Source: Vibrio barjaei
GTDB taxonomy: Bacteria > Pseudomonadota > Gammaproteobacteria > Enterobacterales > Vibrionaceae
Reading direction: 5' to 3'
NCBI RefSeq assembly: GCF_001639065.2
Contig: NZ_LQXO02000013.1
Location: 186,001 to 250,000, forward strand
DNA: 64,000 nt
In this document: piece after piece, positions 55,395-63,978 of the stretch
Layout: every line of letters starts with the position of its first letter
How positions within the stretch are numbered: the stretch's first letter is position 1
Position numbers and translations under genes: made by a program
The notes under the pieces: generated by a model
What the model saw: only the letters and a program-made list of their open reading frames with translations
Database searches by the model: none
Told to the model about the DNA's origin: nothing

Positions 55395-55523
55395 ATGAAA
55401 AATGTCCGTATTGTCTCAATTATGGCTTTAATCGCACTCATCTTTAGTGGTTTCGCCTACTCCCAAAACTGTAACGTTGAACAGTTAGAAGCAACAGAAT
55501 ACTCGTTGCTCAGCAACAACTGA
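55395..55523 (+). CDS. 42-residue secreted mini-protein or leader peptide
   Basis: A short open frame of 42 codons. The product has a basic start (MKNVR), a hydrophobic core (IVSIMALIALIFSGF) and a signal-peptidase-like AYSQ, leaving a mature peptide of about 19 residues with one Cys and acidic character. GAGA precedes the ATG. It ends 58 bases before the GntH-like gene in the same direction and likely shares its transcript. It may be a real exported peptide, or an upstream leader that regulates translation of the enzyme gene. I recognise no family. Confidence 0.5.
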   Translation: MKNVRIVSIMALIALIFSGFAYSQNCNVEQLEATEYSLLSNN

Positions 55524-55581
55524 TTTCTCTCATTTATATTCATTTATCACTTTTCCCTGTTTTGGGAGAGGAGGAACTATT

Positions 55582-57210
55582 ATGCCAAAAATCCATAAAA
55601 TGACGGCTGTTGCTGGCTCGATTCTTCTATCGACGTCAGTTTTAGCTCAAACCCCTTTTGAACATTATCAGTCTGAAAACTCGGCCAGTTTCTCGGGCTA
55701 CAAGCACTATAACTATGAACAAAACGTCAATACAGAAGAGTTGATGAAACAGGGTGGGAAAATCTATTCTTCACCAGAGGAAATACATGCCATTTTACAA
55801 GGAGGGCTCAAAACAGATATCCAAACTGGCGAAGAACTCTGGAAAGAAGGTCTAATGTTTGATGGCATTGAACCAATGGATCATATGGTTACTGCCGCTA
55901 ATTGGTATCCAAGGACAGAAGAGCTGTTAACTAACGAAATGCGAGTGACCTTCATGGGGACTTCTCCGATGATTCGCCCAGGTCAAGCTAATACCTCCAT
56001 ATATGTAGAGTTAGGCAACGGCGACAATTTCGTGTTCGATATTGGTGAGGCGTCAATTGCTAACTATATTGGGGCTGGTGTTGCGTTAAACGAACTGGAC
56101 AAGATCTTCATAACTCATTTGCATGTAGACCATTTTGGTTCTCTTCCTTACTTGTACCAATTTGGAGGCTGGAATGGACGGTGGGAAAAACCACTGACGA
56201 TTTACGGTCCATCAGGTCGCAACCCGGAAGATGGGACGCGACATATGGTAGAAGGCATGTTGCAAATGCTTTCCTGGCATCAAGACGCGTTTGATGTTTT
56301 CCCGTCAGGTAATGATATAGAAGTTGTCGAGTTCGACTTCAAAGACGATGGCGGCATTATCTATGATGTTGATGGCGTCAAAGTATCACATTGGAGACGT
56401 TCTCACGCAAAAGACGGTGCCTCAGCGTATCGCCTTGATTGGACAATCAATGACGAGGAGTCGCTCTGTTTTGTTTGGACTGGGGATGGTCGACCTACTG
56501 AACTTGATATTCAGTATGCCAAAGGTTGCGATTTGTTCGTAACCGAGGTTCAGACTGAGCTCGTCGGATTGGCGTCTATCGTTCAAGGAGTGCCTGCTTT
56601 TCTAACACGCTATACCATTGATACTCATCATACGTCAGGCTATGCGGCGGGATGGTTAGCAGATCAAATACAGCCACGTTTGTTTATGACTACTCATATG
56701 GAGTTTGACCCTTACTACAATAACGAAACTGTGGCTCAGGTACGTGAGCACTGGAAAGGTCCATATCACTTTGGCGCCCCCGACATGATAGTCGCGAACA
56801 TTACACCGGACAAAGCATGGGTTCGAGAGGGGATTATTCCAGATTTTCCAAATAATCGAGCTCCCCAGTTTAATCTCAATGACGGTGAAGTTTTTCGTGT
56901 TCCAATGCCGAAAAATTCACGAGCCGATATTCAAGAGCAAGAGATTCGTGATTTAGAAATTGATGAAGCATTGTATTACCCCGAAGGTTACCACCCTCAA
57001 CTATTGAAAGAATGGCCGTTGGATCGTGACCTGATCGTGCCAACGGAAGTATTGCCAGAAAGCATGAAGCAGGGGATGGGAGAGAAGCAGCGAATGGTTG
57101 ACAAAATGCGCGAAGCTCATGGATTGGAACCTCGTTCCGTGCATCGTAAAGATTCAGCAGATCCATATCGCGACACTCGAGAAGGTAATACCCAACAAGA
57201 ACAAGAGTAG
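55582..57210 (+). CDS. Secreted MBL-fold metallohydrolase, GntH-like
   Basis: A 542-residue exported enzyme with a signal peptide ending SVLAQ (about 22). The metallo-beta-lactamase fold has its metal motif THLHVDH at residues 178-184 (His179, His181, Asp183, His184) and later ligands in WTGDGRP, TIDTHHTSGYAAG and MTTHMEFD. The segment RVTFMGTSPMIRPGQANTSIYVELGNGDNFVFDIG and DKIFITHLH match the family named after GntH of guanitoxin biosynthesis; no other gnt gene is present, so that pathway is not implied. A C-terminal charged extension of about 100 residues follows. GGAGAGGAGG precedes the ATG. The substrate is unknown. Confidence 0.85.
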   Translation: MPKIHKMTAVAGSILLSTSVLAQTPFEHYQSENSASFSGYKHYNYEQNVNTEELMKQGGKIYSSPEEIHAILQGGLKTDIQTGEELWKEGLMFDGIEPMDHMVTAANWYPRTEELLTNEMRVTFMGTSPMIRPGQANTSIYVELGNGDNFVFDIGEASIANYIGAGVALNELDKIFITHLHVDHFGSLPYLYQFGGWNGRWEKPLTIYGPSGRNPEDGTRHMVEGMLQMLSWHQDAFDVFPSGNDIEVVEFDFKDDGGIIYDVDGVKVSHWRRSHAKDGASAYRLDWTINDEESLCFVWTGDGRPTELDIQYAKGCDLFVTEVQTELVGLASIVQGVPAFLTRYTIDTHHTSGYAAGWLADQIQPRLFMTTHMEFDPYYNNETVAQVREHWKGPYHFGAPDMIVANITPDKAWVREGIIPDFPNNRAPQFNLNDGEVFRVPMPKNSRADIQEQEIRDLEIDEALYYPEGYHPQLLKEWPLDRDLIVPTEVLPESMKQGMGEKQRMVDKMREAHGLEPRSVHRKDSADPYRDTREGNTQQEQE

Positions 57211-57284
57211 CGACTTTGTTTGTGGGCATAGAGGTCCGGTGCTCACAAACTCCTTCCCAAACTTCAACAACGAGTAACCTATTT

Positions 57285-57656
57285 ATGCGACGACTTACGA
57301 TTGTAGTAACAGCGCTATATCTATGCACGTTTAAAGCAATGGCAGCGCAACACTCTCACGACACATTATTTAGCCGAGACAACGCAATAATGGCTGCGGC
57401 CGCAGTGGAAACCGTCAATGTGTATTGTGTTGGAACTGGCTCTTTGACCTTAGAGTATACCGAACACAACTCGAAAATAGTCCGTGAAACAATAGAAGGA
57501 CTTTCTGAAGATGTGCTTAACGAACCCTACGTATTTAATGAGGAAGATCCTCTGTACCTTCAAGGTGTTGCTTTAGGTGAGCAGCTTATTCAAGAAGCTG
57601 AACAGAAAGGTCATGTTAGTCAAATGTGTACACAGCCAGAGGAACAAAAACGATGA
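57285..57656 (+). CDS. Small exported protein of the GntH-like locus (123 aa)
   Basis: A 123-residue protein with a signal peptide ending KAMA (about 19) and a mature domain with two cysteines (VYCVGTG and QMCTQ) that probably form a disulfide. I recognise no family. ATG 57285 is taken because the signal peptide starts there. Its stop overlaps the start of the next gene (ATGA). It follows the MBL-fold gene by 74 bases and is probably in its operon. Likely periplasmic. Confidence 0.7.
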   Translation: MRRLTIVVTALYLCTFKAMAAQHSHDTLFSRDNAIMAAAAVETVNVYCVGTGSLTLEYTEHNSKIVRETIEGLSEDVLNEPYVFNEEDPLYLQGVALGEQLIQEAEQKGHVSQMCTQPEEQKR

Positions 57657-58081
57657 AAAAGACCACGATTATTTTAGCCACCTTCATTCCTTCATTAGCT
57701 ATTGCTTGCGGTGCACATGTTCATAATACGTTGCCCCACTATGAAAATTATACCGAGTCGTTGGTGGCGATGTCTGTTTGCAAGGTAAATGAGCATATTT
57801 CAGAGCAACAATCTGCAGTGTGGTTTAAAAAATTAGCATGGGTAGCTAATGGCACCGACGAAGAATTGTTTGAGCATTATGCACATTTTGCCGCAGAACA
57901 CGTAAGTAACATTGCTAATGATCCCGATATGTTACCTAAGTGGAATGCTAGTTATTGTAAGGATCAATTCTTTGATGTGATGGAAATGGATCAAGTCGTT
58001 TTGGAAGACCTTTACGATGAGCAAGAACTCGCTGATCGAGAGTTTAACCGGCAAATAAAAGAAAGTGGCCTGTCGGGTTGA
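57653..58081 (+). CDS. Small exported protein of the GntH-like locus (142 aa)
   Basis: A 142-residue protein with a signal peptide (cleavage near ACGAHVH, residue about 17) and a His-rich, acidic mature part. The cleavage region LAIAC resembles but does not match a lipobox. Further cysteines (SVCKVNEH and SYCKDQF) could form a disulfide. I recognise no family. Its start overlaps the 123-residue protein's stop, so the two are translationally coupled and probably act together in the envelope with the MBL-fold enzyme. Confidence 0.7.
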   Translation: MKKTTIILATFIPSLAIACGAHVHNTLPHYENYTESLVAMSVCKVNEHISEQQSAVWFKKLAWVANGTDEELFEHYAHFAAEHVSNIANDPDMLPKWNASYCKDQFFDVMEMDQVVLEDLYDEQELADREFNRQIKESGLSG

Positions 58082-58175
58082 TAGGCTTTACTGCGTAGGT
58101 GCCCACTTTGTTGTATTCATAGATTGGGCATTTTGAATTCATAACATCATTGTTTGTAGAGTTGAGTATAGAAGT

Positions 58176-58194
58176 TGTAATGATAATCATTTTT
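58176..58194 (+). promoter_or_regulatory. Fur-box-like site upstream of the EamA gene
   Basis: The exact palindrome AATGATAATCATT (58179-58191) is the centre of the Fur consensus, and about 15 of 19 positions match overall. It lies about 140 bases before the EamA start. Confidence 0.6.
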
Positions 58195-58332
58195 TATCTA
58201 TAAGTGGTGGGGGGGACATGTACTGTTCGCCATTTTCGGTACTGTAAGCTGAATAAGCCTTTGGTAGGGGTTGTGGTTTTTCTAACCATCACGCAAAGTA
58301 AGGGCAACGATTATCAGACACAAGTAACAACG

Positions 58333-59217
58333 ATGAATTTGGCAAGTTTTCTAAGACTCGTACTATTGGCATCGATATGGGGTGGGTCTTTTCTCTTCAT
58401 GCGTATTGCCGCCAATGTTATGGGGCCTGCTGTGCTCATTGAGGCGCGGGTCTTCTTTGCTGCCCTTGCGCTTCTTATCATCAGTGTTTATTTAAAAAAG
58501 AAACTTGAGTTTACCAAGCACACCAAACACTTTTTTATTATCGGGCTGTTTAATACGGCATTGCCTTTCTTGTTATTTGCCTATGCCGCGCAAACACTCA
58601 ACGCATCCACACTTTCTATACTTAACTCTACCGCAGCGATTTGGGGGGCAGTTATTGGTGTATTTTGGACCAAAACACCGCTAACTAAGCGTGGTGCACT
58701 TGGCTTATTGGTTGGGATTGTTGGTGTTGCGGTATTGGTCGGCTGGGATGCAGTTCGTATTGGTGAGCAAGCGACATTGCCGATAATTGCTGGCGTGATG
58801 GCGGCCTGTTGTTATGGCATCGCAACCAATTATGCGAAAAATGCACCGTCTGTTCCTGCATTCAATAATGCACACGGTAGCATGTGGGCAGCTTGTCTTA
58901 TCGTGTTGCCGCTGATTCCATTTGTGCCAATGCGAGAAACACCCACACAAGAAGTTTGGATCTCTGTGCTGTTACTTGGCGTTGTATGCACTGGCGCAGC
59001 CTATCTATTGTATTTCCGGTTGGTTAACGACATTGGCCCTTCCTCTGCCTTATCAGTAACGTTCCTTATTCCTATGTTTGGTATTTTATGGGGTAATCTG
59101 TTTTTAGGAGAGCCAATAGGTGTGAATACCATTGTCGGAACGGTTCTGGTTATTAGTGGCACAATGCTGGTTACTGGCTTCTCGTTGTCATCGCTTCGAC
59201 GAGCGCCAATATCATAA
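58333..59217 (+). CDS. EamA/DMT-superfamily transporter
   Basis: A 294-residue protein with ten hydrophobic helices in two EamA repeats. Family features: SIWGGSFLFMRIAA at the start, STLSILNSTAAIWGA in repeat one, and LGEPIGVNTIVGTVLVISGTML near the end. It exports small metabolites or amino acids. ATG 58333 is preferred to an upstream GTG at 58204 because the first helix starts there, though its ribosome site is weak. A Fur-box-like site upstream suggests iron control. The substrate is unknown. Confidence 0.88.
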   Translation: MNLASFLRLVLLASIWGGSFLFMRIAANVMGPAVLIEARVFFAALALLIISVYLKKKLEFTKHTKHFFIIGLFNTALPFLLFAYAAQTLNASTLSILNSTAAIWGAVIGVFWTKTPLTKRGALGLLVGIVGVAVLVGWDAVRIGEQATLPIIAGVMAACCYGIATNYAKNAPSVPAFNNAHGSMWAACLIVLPLIPFVPMRETPTQEVWISVLLLGVVCTGAAYLLYFRLVNDIGPSSALSVTFLIPMFGILWGNLFLGEPIGVNTIVGTVLVISGTMLVTGFSLSSLRRAPIS

Positions 59218-59226
59218 CAAATTGGT

Positions 59227-59251
59227 CGCAGAGCCTAGGGAAGGCTCTGCG
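59227..59251. terminator. Terminator between convergent EamA and RND genes
   Basis: CGCAGAGCCT and AGGCTCTGCG form a 10-bp stem with a five-base loop between the two stops. T-runs are short on both sides. Confidence 0.7.
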
Positions 59252-59258
59252 AGTTTGG

Positions 59259-62200
59259 TTAAGCGGGAATAGACTTAAAGTGTTCCCGAATTTGTTGAAT
59301 GACGACAAAGAACACGCTCGCCATGATACAGCCAATGAAAGTTGCTGAAACTATTCCGCCAAATGACGCCCAACCTAACGCTTGTTGACCTCCAGAGCCA
59401 ACTGCGTTAGCTAACATCAGTGGTATAAGTCCGACACCAAATGAAAATGCCGTCATAAATACTGCTCTAGCACGAAGACGTAACGCTTGTACGGCTGCTT
59501 CTTTGATGGTGAAGTTATTGTCGTCTCGTAGTGTTTTGGCGAACTCTACGATGAGAATCGCATTTCGAACTGTCATACCAATTAGTAGGATAGCGGCGAG
59601 TTGCGTGAGAATATTGATGTTGCCTTGAATATGTATAACACCTTCTACAATTCCTATAATGGCCGTGGGGACGGTAAGCATAATCGCCAATGGAATTAGC
59701 CAAGATTCGTATTGGGCGACAAGAACAAGAAATGTCACGAGCATCGCTAAGCCCATCACAATAGCCACCGTATTACCCGCGGAGACTTCTTCTTTTGCAG
59801 CACCAGTAAACTCGACTCGATAACCTAACTCATCCGCTAGCTCTTGAATTACGCTAATGGCTTGGCCAGTGGAAATGGCAGGGATAACATCAATGAAAAC
59901 ACCTTGTTCTGCATTGTATCGGGTGATGAAGTTAGGCACTTTGATCTCTTCAAAATCAAAGAATTTATCGTAAGTTATTCGGGTGCCGTTAGCCTTAGAA
60001 AGTCCGGTTTTCTTTAAAGCTTCTGGGTCTAATCGGAATTTGGGATCGTTTTGCACCATGACCTTGTAATTGCGACCATCCATATTAAACGTGTTGATAT
60101 ACATACCACCAAAATGCGTTTGCATACCTTCCACCACTTCAGCAAACGTAGCACCATATTTGAGGAGGTCTTGCCGTTTGATGTTCAGTTTCATCGATGG
60201 TTTGGTGACTTCAAACTGGCCCATTGCCAAACCAATTCGTTCGTCTTCCATCAAGCGAGAATTAAATTCTAGCGTTAGTTCGTACAACTCAACTGGACTC
60301 AGTTCTGGTGCTAGCAAGACGAAATTAACACCATCAACCATCCCTAGTTCTGGGATTACAGGCGGTTTAAATGCGAACGCTTGGATATCGATATTCTCAG
60401 ACAAAACATGGTTAATTTGTTCCGTCAATTCCGCATCACTTGCTTGACGACTCTGCATGTCATCCAATGACAGCAACATCATAAAACTGCTCATCTCGGC
60501 GGTATTGGTCAGTAAGTTGAAACCTGACGCTTCAACACTGGTCGAGATTCCTGGAATTTCGTTGAGTTGCTGAGTTAATGTTGCCAAATACTGATCTGTT
60601 GCTGCTAGAGCAGTGCCTTGAGGGAAACTACCGACAACAAAAATGGCGCTGGTATCTTCTTCAGGAAGCAGGCCAGTAGGTAGGTTTACGCCACGGTCAA
60701 TGGAGAGATAAAGGCCACCGCCCAATAGTAAGATCGTTATCAAAGGCAGACGGGTCGCTGTCCATGCTAAACCAGTAAAGGCACGAATTTTCTGAGTAAT
60801 CACCCACTCAACAGATTTGGCGATGATGTTCTTTTTGGGTGGTTTCATAAATAACGAACAAAGTGCTGGTGTTAGCGTCAAGGCAACTAAGGTCGAAACA
60901 ACAACCGAGGCACACAGCACGATGCCAAACTCAGAGTAAATGGTTCCAGCCATTCCTGGAATAAACAACGATGGAGTGAATACAGCGAGCAAGACTAGCA
61001 TTGAAGCGATAATTGGTGAGAAAGTGATATCCAATGCTTTAGAGACGGCCTGCTTAACGGTAAGTTCGGGGTTCTCGTGAAGCTGATGCTCTGCATTCTC
61101 AATGACAATGATGGCAGCGTCTACGACGATCCCTATTGCCATGACTAAGCCAAACATAGAGATGATATTAACTTGAATACCTAGCGCACTCATGACGGCG
61201 AAGGTTCCGATTAAAGATACTGGGATGGCCGTAACGGTAATCAGTGTTAGCCTGAAGTTTTGCATGAAGATCAGAGTAACTAAAGACACGATTGCAACTG
61301 CGAGTACTAAGGTCTCCAGCACGCTATAAATAGCACCATCGATGAAGGTAGTGGCATCATAAACGACTTTAATTTGGTACTGGTTAGGTTGATCTAACAG
61401 TGCCTTAATCTCTTTAGCGACATTCATCGCGTTTGCTTCTGGTGTTTTATAAATGAATAAAACCGTTCCGTTAGCATTCTCGCCATAGGCATTGGCAGTG
61501 TATATTTCACTACCAAGCTCAATGTTAGCAACGTCTTTCAAATAGATGGTCTTACCCAGTTCGTCTGAGCGAACTACAATATCTCCAAACTCCTCTGGAG
61601 TGGCGAGACCACCATTAACAGTGATTGGGAACTCCAGTTTGTCATCAACGAGGCTGCCTGCTGAAGCTATCTTGTTTTGTGTAGCGATAGCATCATTGAT
61701 GTCTCCTACGTTGATAGAGTAATACTTCATTTTATCTGGATTGAGCCAAACTCGAATGGAGTACTTCTTCTCTCCGAGGACATCTACTTTCGACACGCCG
61801 TTCACACGCTGGATTTTCTCTTTTAACGGGCCTCCAGAGAAGGCGCTGATATCAATGGCCGAGGCGCCGCCTGACGGGTCGGTGATAGATATCCCAAGAA
61901 TTAAACCATTAGAGAGCTTTTCTACCTTGACACCATTGCGCATGACATCCCCAGGCAACTCCGGTAGCGCAAGGTTTACACGATTTTGGACGAGGTTCAC
62001 TGCTTTGTCGGAGTCTGTCCCACTTTCAAACACCACTTCCAGCGTATAGGTGCCGTCAGCTCCGCTGGTGGATTTCATGTATTCCATACCAGATACGCCG
62101 TTAACTTGTTTTTCTATTTCTGGCGCCACCGATTTAGCCATGACATTAGCACTTGCTCCATCCATAAAGGTTCGGACTTCGACAGTAACAGGCGCGACAT

Positions 62201-62309
62201 CTGGATACCTGCCTATGGGTGAGTTTGCTGCGGAAATGGCTCCTATTAGCGAAATGAGTAGGGCTATCACTATCGCGAATTTAGGTCTTTCTATGAATAT
62301 TTTAAACAT
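59259..62309 (-). CDS. RND-family efflux pump, HAE1 type, with altered proton-relay residues
   Basis: A 1016-residue RND inner membrane pump with AcrB-like layout: 12 helices, two large periplasmic loops, N-terminal MFKIFIERPKFAIVIALLISLIG. In helix 4 the AcrB Asp407-Asp408 pair corresponds to Asp397-Ala398 (GIVVDAAIIVIEN), and the helix 10 Lys940 corresponds to Arg915 (GMTVRNAILIVEF). Helix 11 keeps Arg and Thr (RARAVFMTAFSF). ATG 62309 is the family start; an upstream in-frame extension to 62369 is not needed. No membrane fusion protein or TolC gene is adjacent. Confidence 0.92.
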   Translation of the reverse strand: MFKIFIERPKFAIVIALLISLIGAISAANSPIGRYPDVAPVTVEVRTFMDGASANVMAKSVAPEIEKQVNGVSGMEYMKSTSGADGTYTLEVVFESGTDSDKAVNLVQNRVNLALPELPGDVMRNGVKVEKLSNGLILGISITDPSGGASAIDISAFSGGPLKEKIQRVNGVSKVDVLGEKKYSIRVWLNPDKMKYYSINVGDINDAIATQNKIASAGSLVDDKLEFPITVNGGLATPEEFGDIVVRSDELGKTIYLKDVANIELGSEIYTANAYGENANGTVLFIYKTPEANAMNVAKEIKALLDQPNQYQIKVVYDATTFIDGAIYSVLETLVLAVAIVSLVTLIFMQNFRLTLITVTAIPVSLIGTFAVMSALGIQVNIISMFGLVMAIGIVVDAAIIVIENAEHQLHENPELTVKQAVSKALDITFSPIIASMLVLLAVFTPSLFIPGMAGTIYSEFGIVLCASVVVSTLVALTLTPALCSLFMKPPKKNIIAKSVEWVITQKIRAFTGLAWTATRLPLITILLLGGGLYLSIDRGVNLPTGLLPEEDTSAIFVVGSFPQGTALAATDQYLATLTQQLNEIPGISTSVEASGFNLLTNTAEMSSFMMLLSLDDMQSRQASDAELTEQINHVLSENIDIQAFAFKPPVIPELGMVDGVNFVLLAPELSPVELYELTLEFNSRLMEDERIGLAMGQFEVTKPSMKLNIKRQDLLKYGATFAEVVEGMQTHFGGMYINTFNMDGRNYKVMVQNDPKFRLDPEALKKTGLSKANGTRITYDKFFDFEEIKVPNFITRYNAEQGVFIDVIPAISTGQAISVIQELADELGYRVEFTGAAKEEVSAGNTVAIVMGLAMLVTFLVLVAQYESWLIPLAIMLTVPTAIIGIVEGVIHIQGNINILTQLAAILLIGMTVRNAILIVEFAKTLRDDNNFTIKEAAVQALRLRARAVFMTAFSFGVGLIPLMLANAVGSGGQQALGWASFGGIVSATFIGCIMASVFFVVIQQIREHFKSIPA

Positions 62310-62575
62310 GTCAGCCACCGAGTTATTGGAAATTGTCCGGATATTACGCTCGTGAATTTTTAATAACAAATGAGTTACTAGCCGAACTATTGGAATGTGT
62401 GGCGTGTGATATTAACTGTTCGAATACACGGCTTAATTGATGTTTTACCGATTAGAGTTTTAGGTAACTCTCGGTTTTGTTTATGGAACCTATTTTTGCC
62501 TGCTTAATGACAAAACTTAGTATTGGTCTATCAAGAAGCGCGTTGCACCAAATGAATATTAATAGTGAGAAAAAG

Positions 62576-62914
62576 ATGAAAAAGAGACAGTTAAATAGAG
62601 CGTTGCTATTAAGTTTTACGGTTTACGTGTGGTCAAACGGAGCTATGGCATACCACCCATGCGACGGAGGGAATGTCATCACTGATGCGGTTGATGGTGC
62701 AATAGTAGGCGGGATCGTCGGAGCCGTGGCAGGTGATGCTAAATCAGGAGCAATGATTGGCGGTGCTGCTGGTGTAATTGATGGTGCGTATGCCGATGCA
62801 GAATGCGACCAGTTAATTGGTGAAGCAGTTGTTGAAGACGCGATTATTTCAGACTATGAAGACGCTGTGGTTGAGGATGCCATTGTTGACGCTGCGATTG
62901 ATGATGGCTGGTGA
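62576..62914 (+). CDS. Exported glycine-zipper protein with acidic tail
   Basis: A 112-residue protein: signal peptide ending GAMA (about 25), two cysteines, a glycine-zipper segment (DGAIVGGIVGAVAGDAKSG... GGAAGVIDGAYADA, about 42-75) and an acidic tail with near-repeats of VVEDAI (three times). Glycine-zipper proteins associate with membranes or form oligomers. I cannot name the family. ATG 62576 is selected because the signal peptide starts there with GAGA upstream; ATG 62552 is possible. Confidence 0.7.
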   Translation: MKKRQLNRALLLSFTVYVWSNGAMAYHPCDGGNVITDAVDGAIVGGIVGAVAGDAKSGAMIGGAAGVIDGAYADAECDQLIGEAVVEDAIISDYEDAVVEDAIVDAAIDDGW

Positions 62915-63021
62915 TCGAGTGATATAACTAACACTTTTGTCAGTCTGCAGGATGATATACTAGACAACTAATTGATTGATTTTTATTAAGTTGTGTTCAA
63001 GTCAATACTTGCAGAGTAATA

Positions 63022-63068
63022 GAGGCTATAACCTTGGGTTAATTGAGGTTATAGCCTCTCGCTTTTAG
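63022..63068 (+). terminator. Terminator after the glycine-zipper gene
   Basis: GAGGCTATAACCT and AGGTTATAGCCTC form a 13-bp stem with an 11-base loop, then TCGCTTTT. It lies about 107 bases after the stop codon. Confidence 0.75.
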
Positions 63069-63162
63069 GCTTCCCCAGCACTTTATGGATGAGGTGCTGC
63101 CAATCGAGAAAGTAGTATTGGTAATACAAAAGGAGGTTTGTTTTGTATTAGGGTGAGTTTAT

Positions 63163-63978
63163 ATGCGTGTACACATTTCTTTTCTAACGGCGGCTACGGT
63201 AGCTGTTTGTTCTTTTTCTTCTTTTGCAAACCAAAATTCTGATACTGAAATCCAAGATATGTCTGACCCTTTAGCGGTTTATACTCAAGCGGGTGCTGGG
63301 ACATCGGACAAAGGTTTAAACATCAAAGTCGGGCGCACATACGACACAGGTAACCCTGATACCATGGCGATGAACATCATCGAAGTGAAGGGAATAGCTG
63401 GAGAATATCTCGGTTGGTCTGGAACGGGTAGTCGTGATAATTCAATTGATAGCGTTCGTTTTCGAAACTTTAGTGTGGACACCACCAATGGTCGCGGTAG
63501 TCAACTTGATCTGAACTATAACGTGGAGCAAGAAAGTTTGAATGCATCCTATAGTTTTATTCAAGCATTGCCAAAATGGGGCAACCTTAACCTCTATCCA
63601 CTTGCAGGATTGGGTGTCAATGTGCGTAATGGGGATTTTCCTAGTTGCATCGATGCTAACAGCGATTGTCAAACCGAACCACGAGATAATGGTTACACAG
63701 TTCCAGGGACATACGCAGTAGTGGGGGCTTATACGAAATATGCGGTTACGGATAAGCTATGGCTTAACTACAATCCGATGTGGTTAACGACTCTATCTGG
63801 TTCTAAATCTTATGTCGACAATGCATACGGCGTAGGAATGAGTTCTATCTTTACGAATGAATTTGCGGTGTCTTATCAGTTTACGCCTCGCTTTAACGTG
63901 CGTTATTTTGCAAACTGGACGCAAGAACAAAGCTATTTTGAAGGCGACCAGAGGGTAGAGTTTAATTACCAGTTCTAG
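63163..63978 (+). CDS. Outer membrane beta-barrel protein, unknown family
   Basis: A 271-residue exported protein with a signal peptide ending SSFA (about 22). Alternating strands, aromatic girdles and a C-terminal Phe (VEFNYQF) indicate an outer membrane barrel. Two cysteines (SCIDANSDCQ) probably form a disulfide in a loop. I cannot assign the transported compound or family with certainty. AAAAGGAGG lies about 30 bases upstream of the ATG, too far to be its own ribosome site, and GGGTGAG lies closer. No gene follows within the window. Confidence 0.75.
   Translation: MRVHISFLTAATVAVCSFSSFANQNSDTEIQDMSDPLAVYTQAGAGTSDKGLNIKVGRTYDTGNPDTMAMNIIEVKGIAGEYLGWSGTGSRDNSIDSVRFRNFSVDTTNGRGSQLDLNYNVEQESLNASYSFIQALPKWGNLNLYPLAGLGVNVRNGDFPSCIDANSDCQTEPRDNGYTVPGTYAVVGAYTKYAVTDKLWLNYNPMWLTTLSGSKSYVDNAYGVGMSSIFTNEFAVSYQFTPRFNVRYFANWTQEQSYFEGDQRVEFNYQF

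Noticed and set aside
55582..57210. Guanitoxin biosynthesis inferred from the GntH-like enzyme
   Set aside because: No other gnt-type genes (hydroxylase, transaminase, methyltransferase or kinase set) are in the window. Only the single-enzyme family resemblance is supported.
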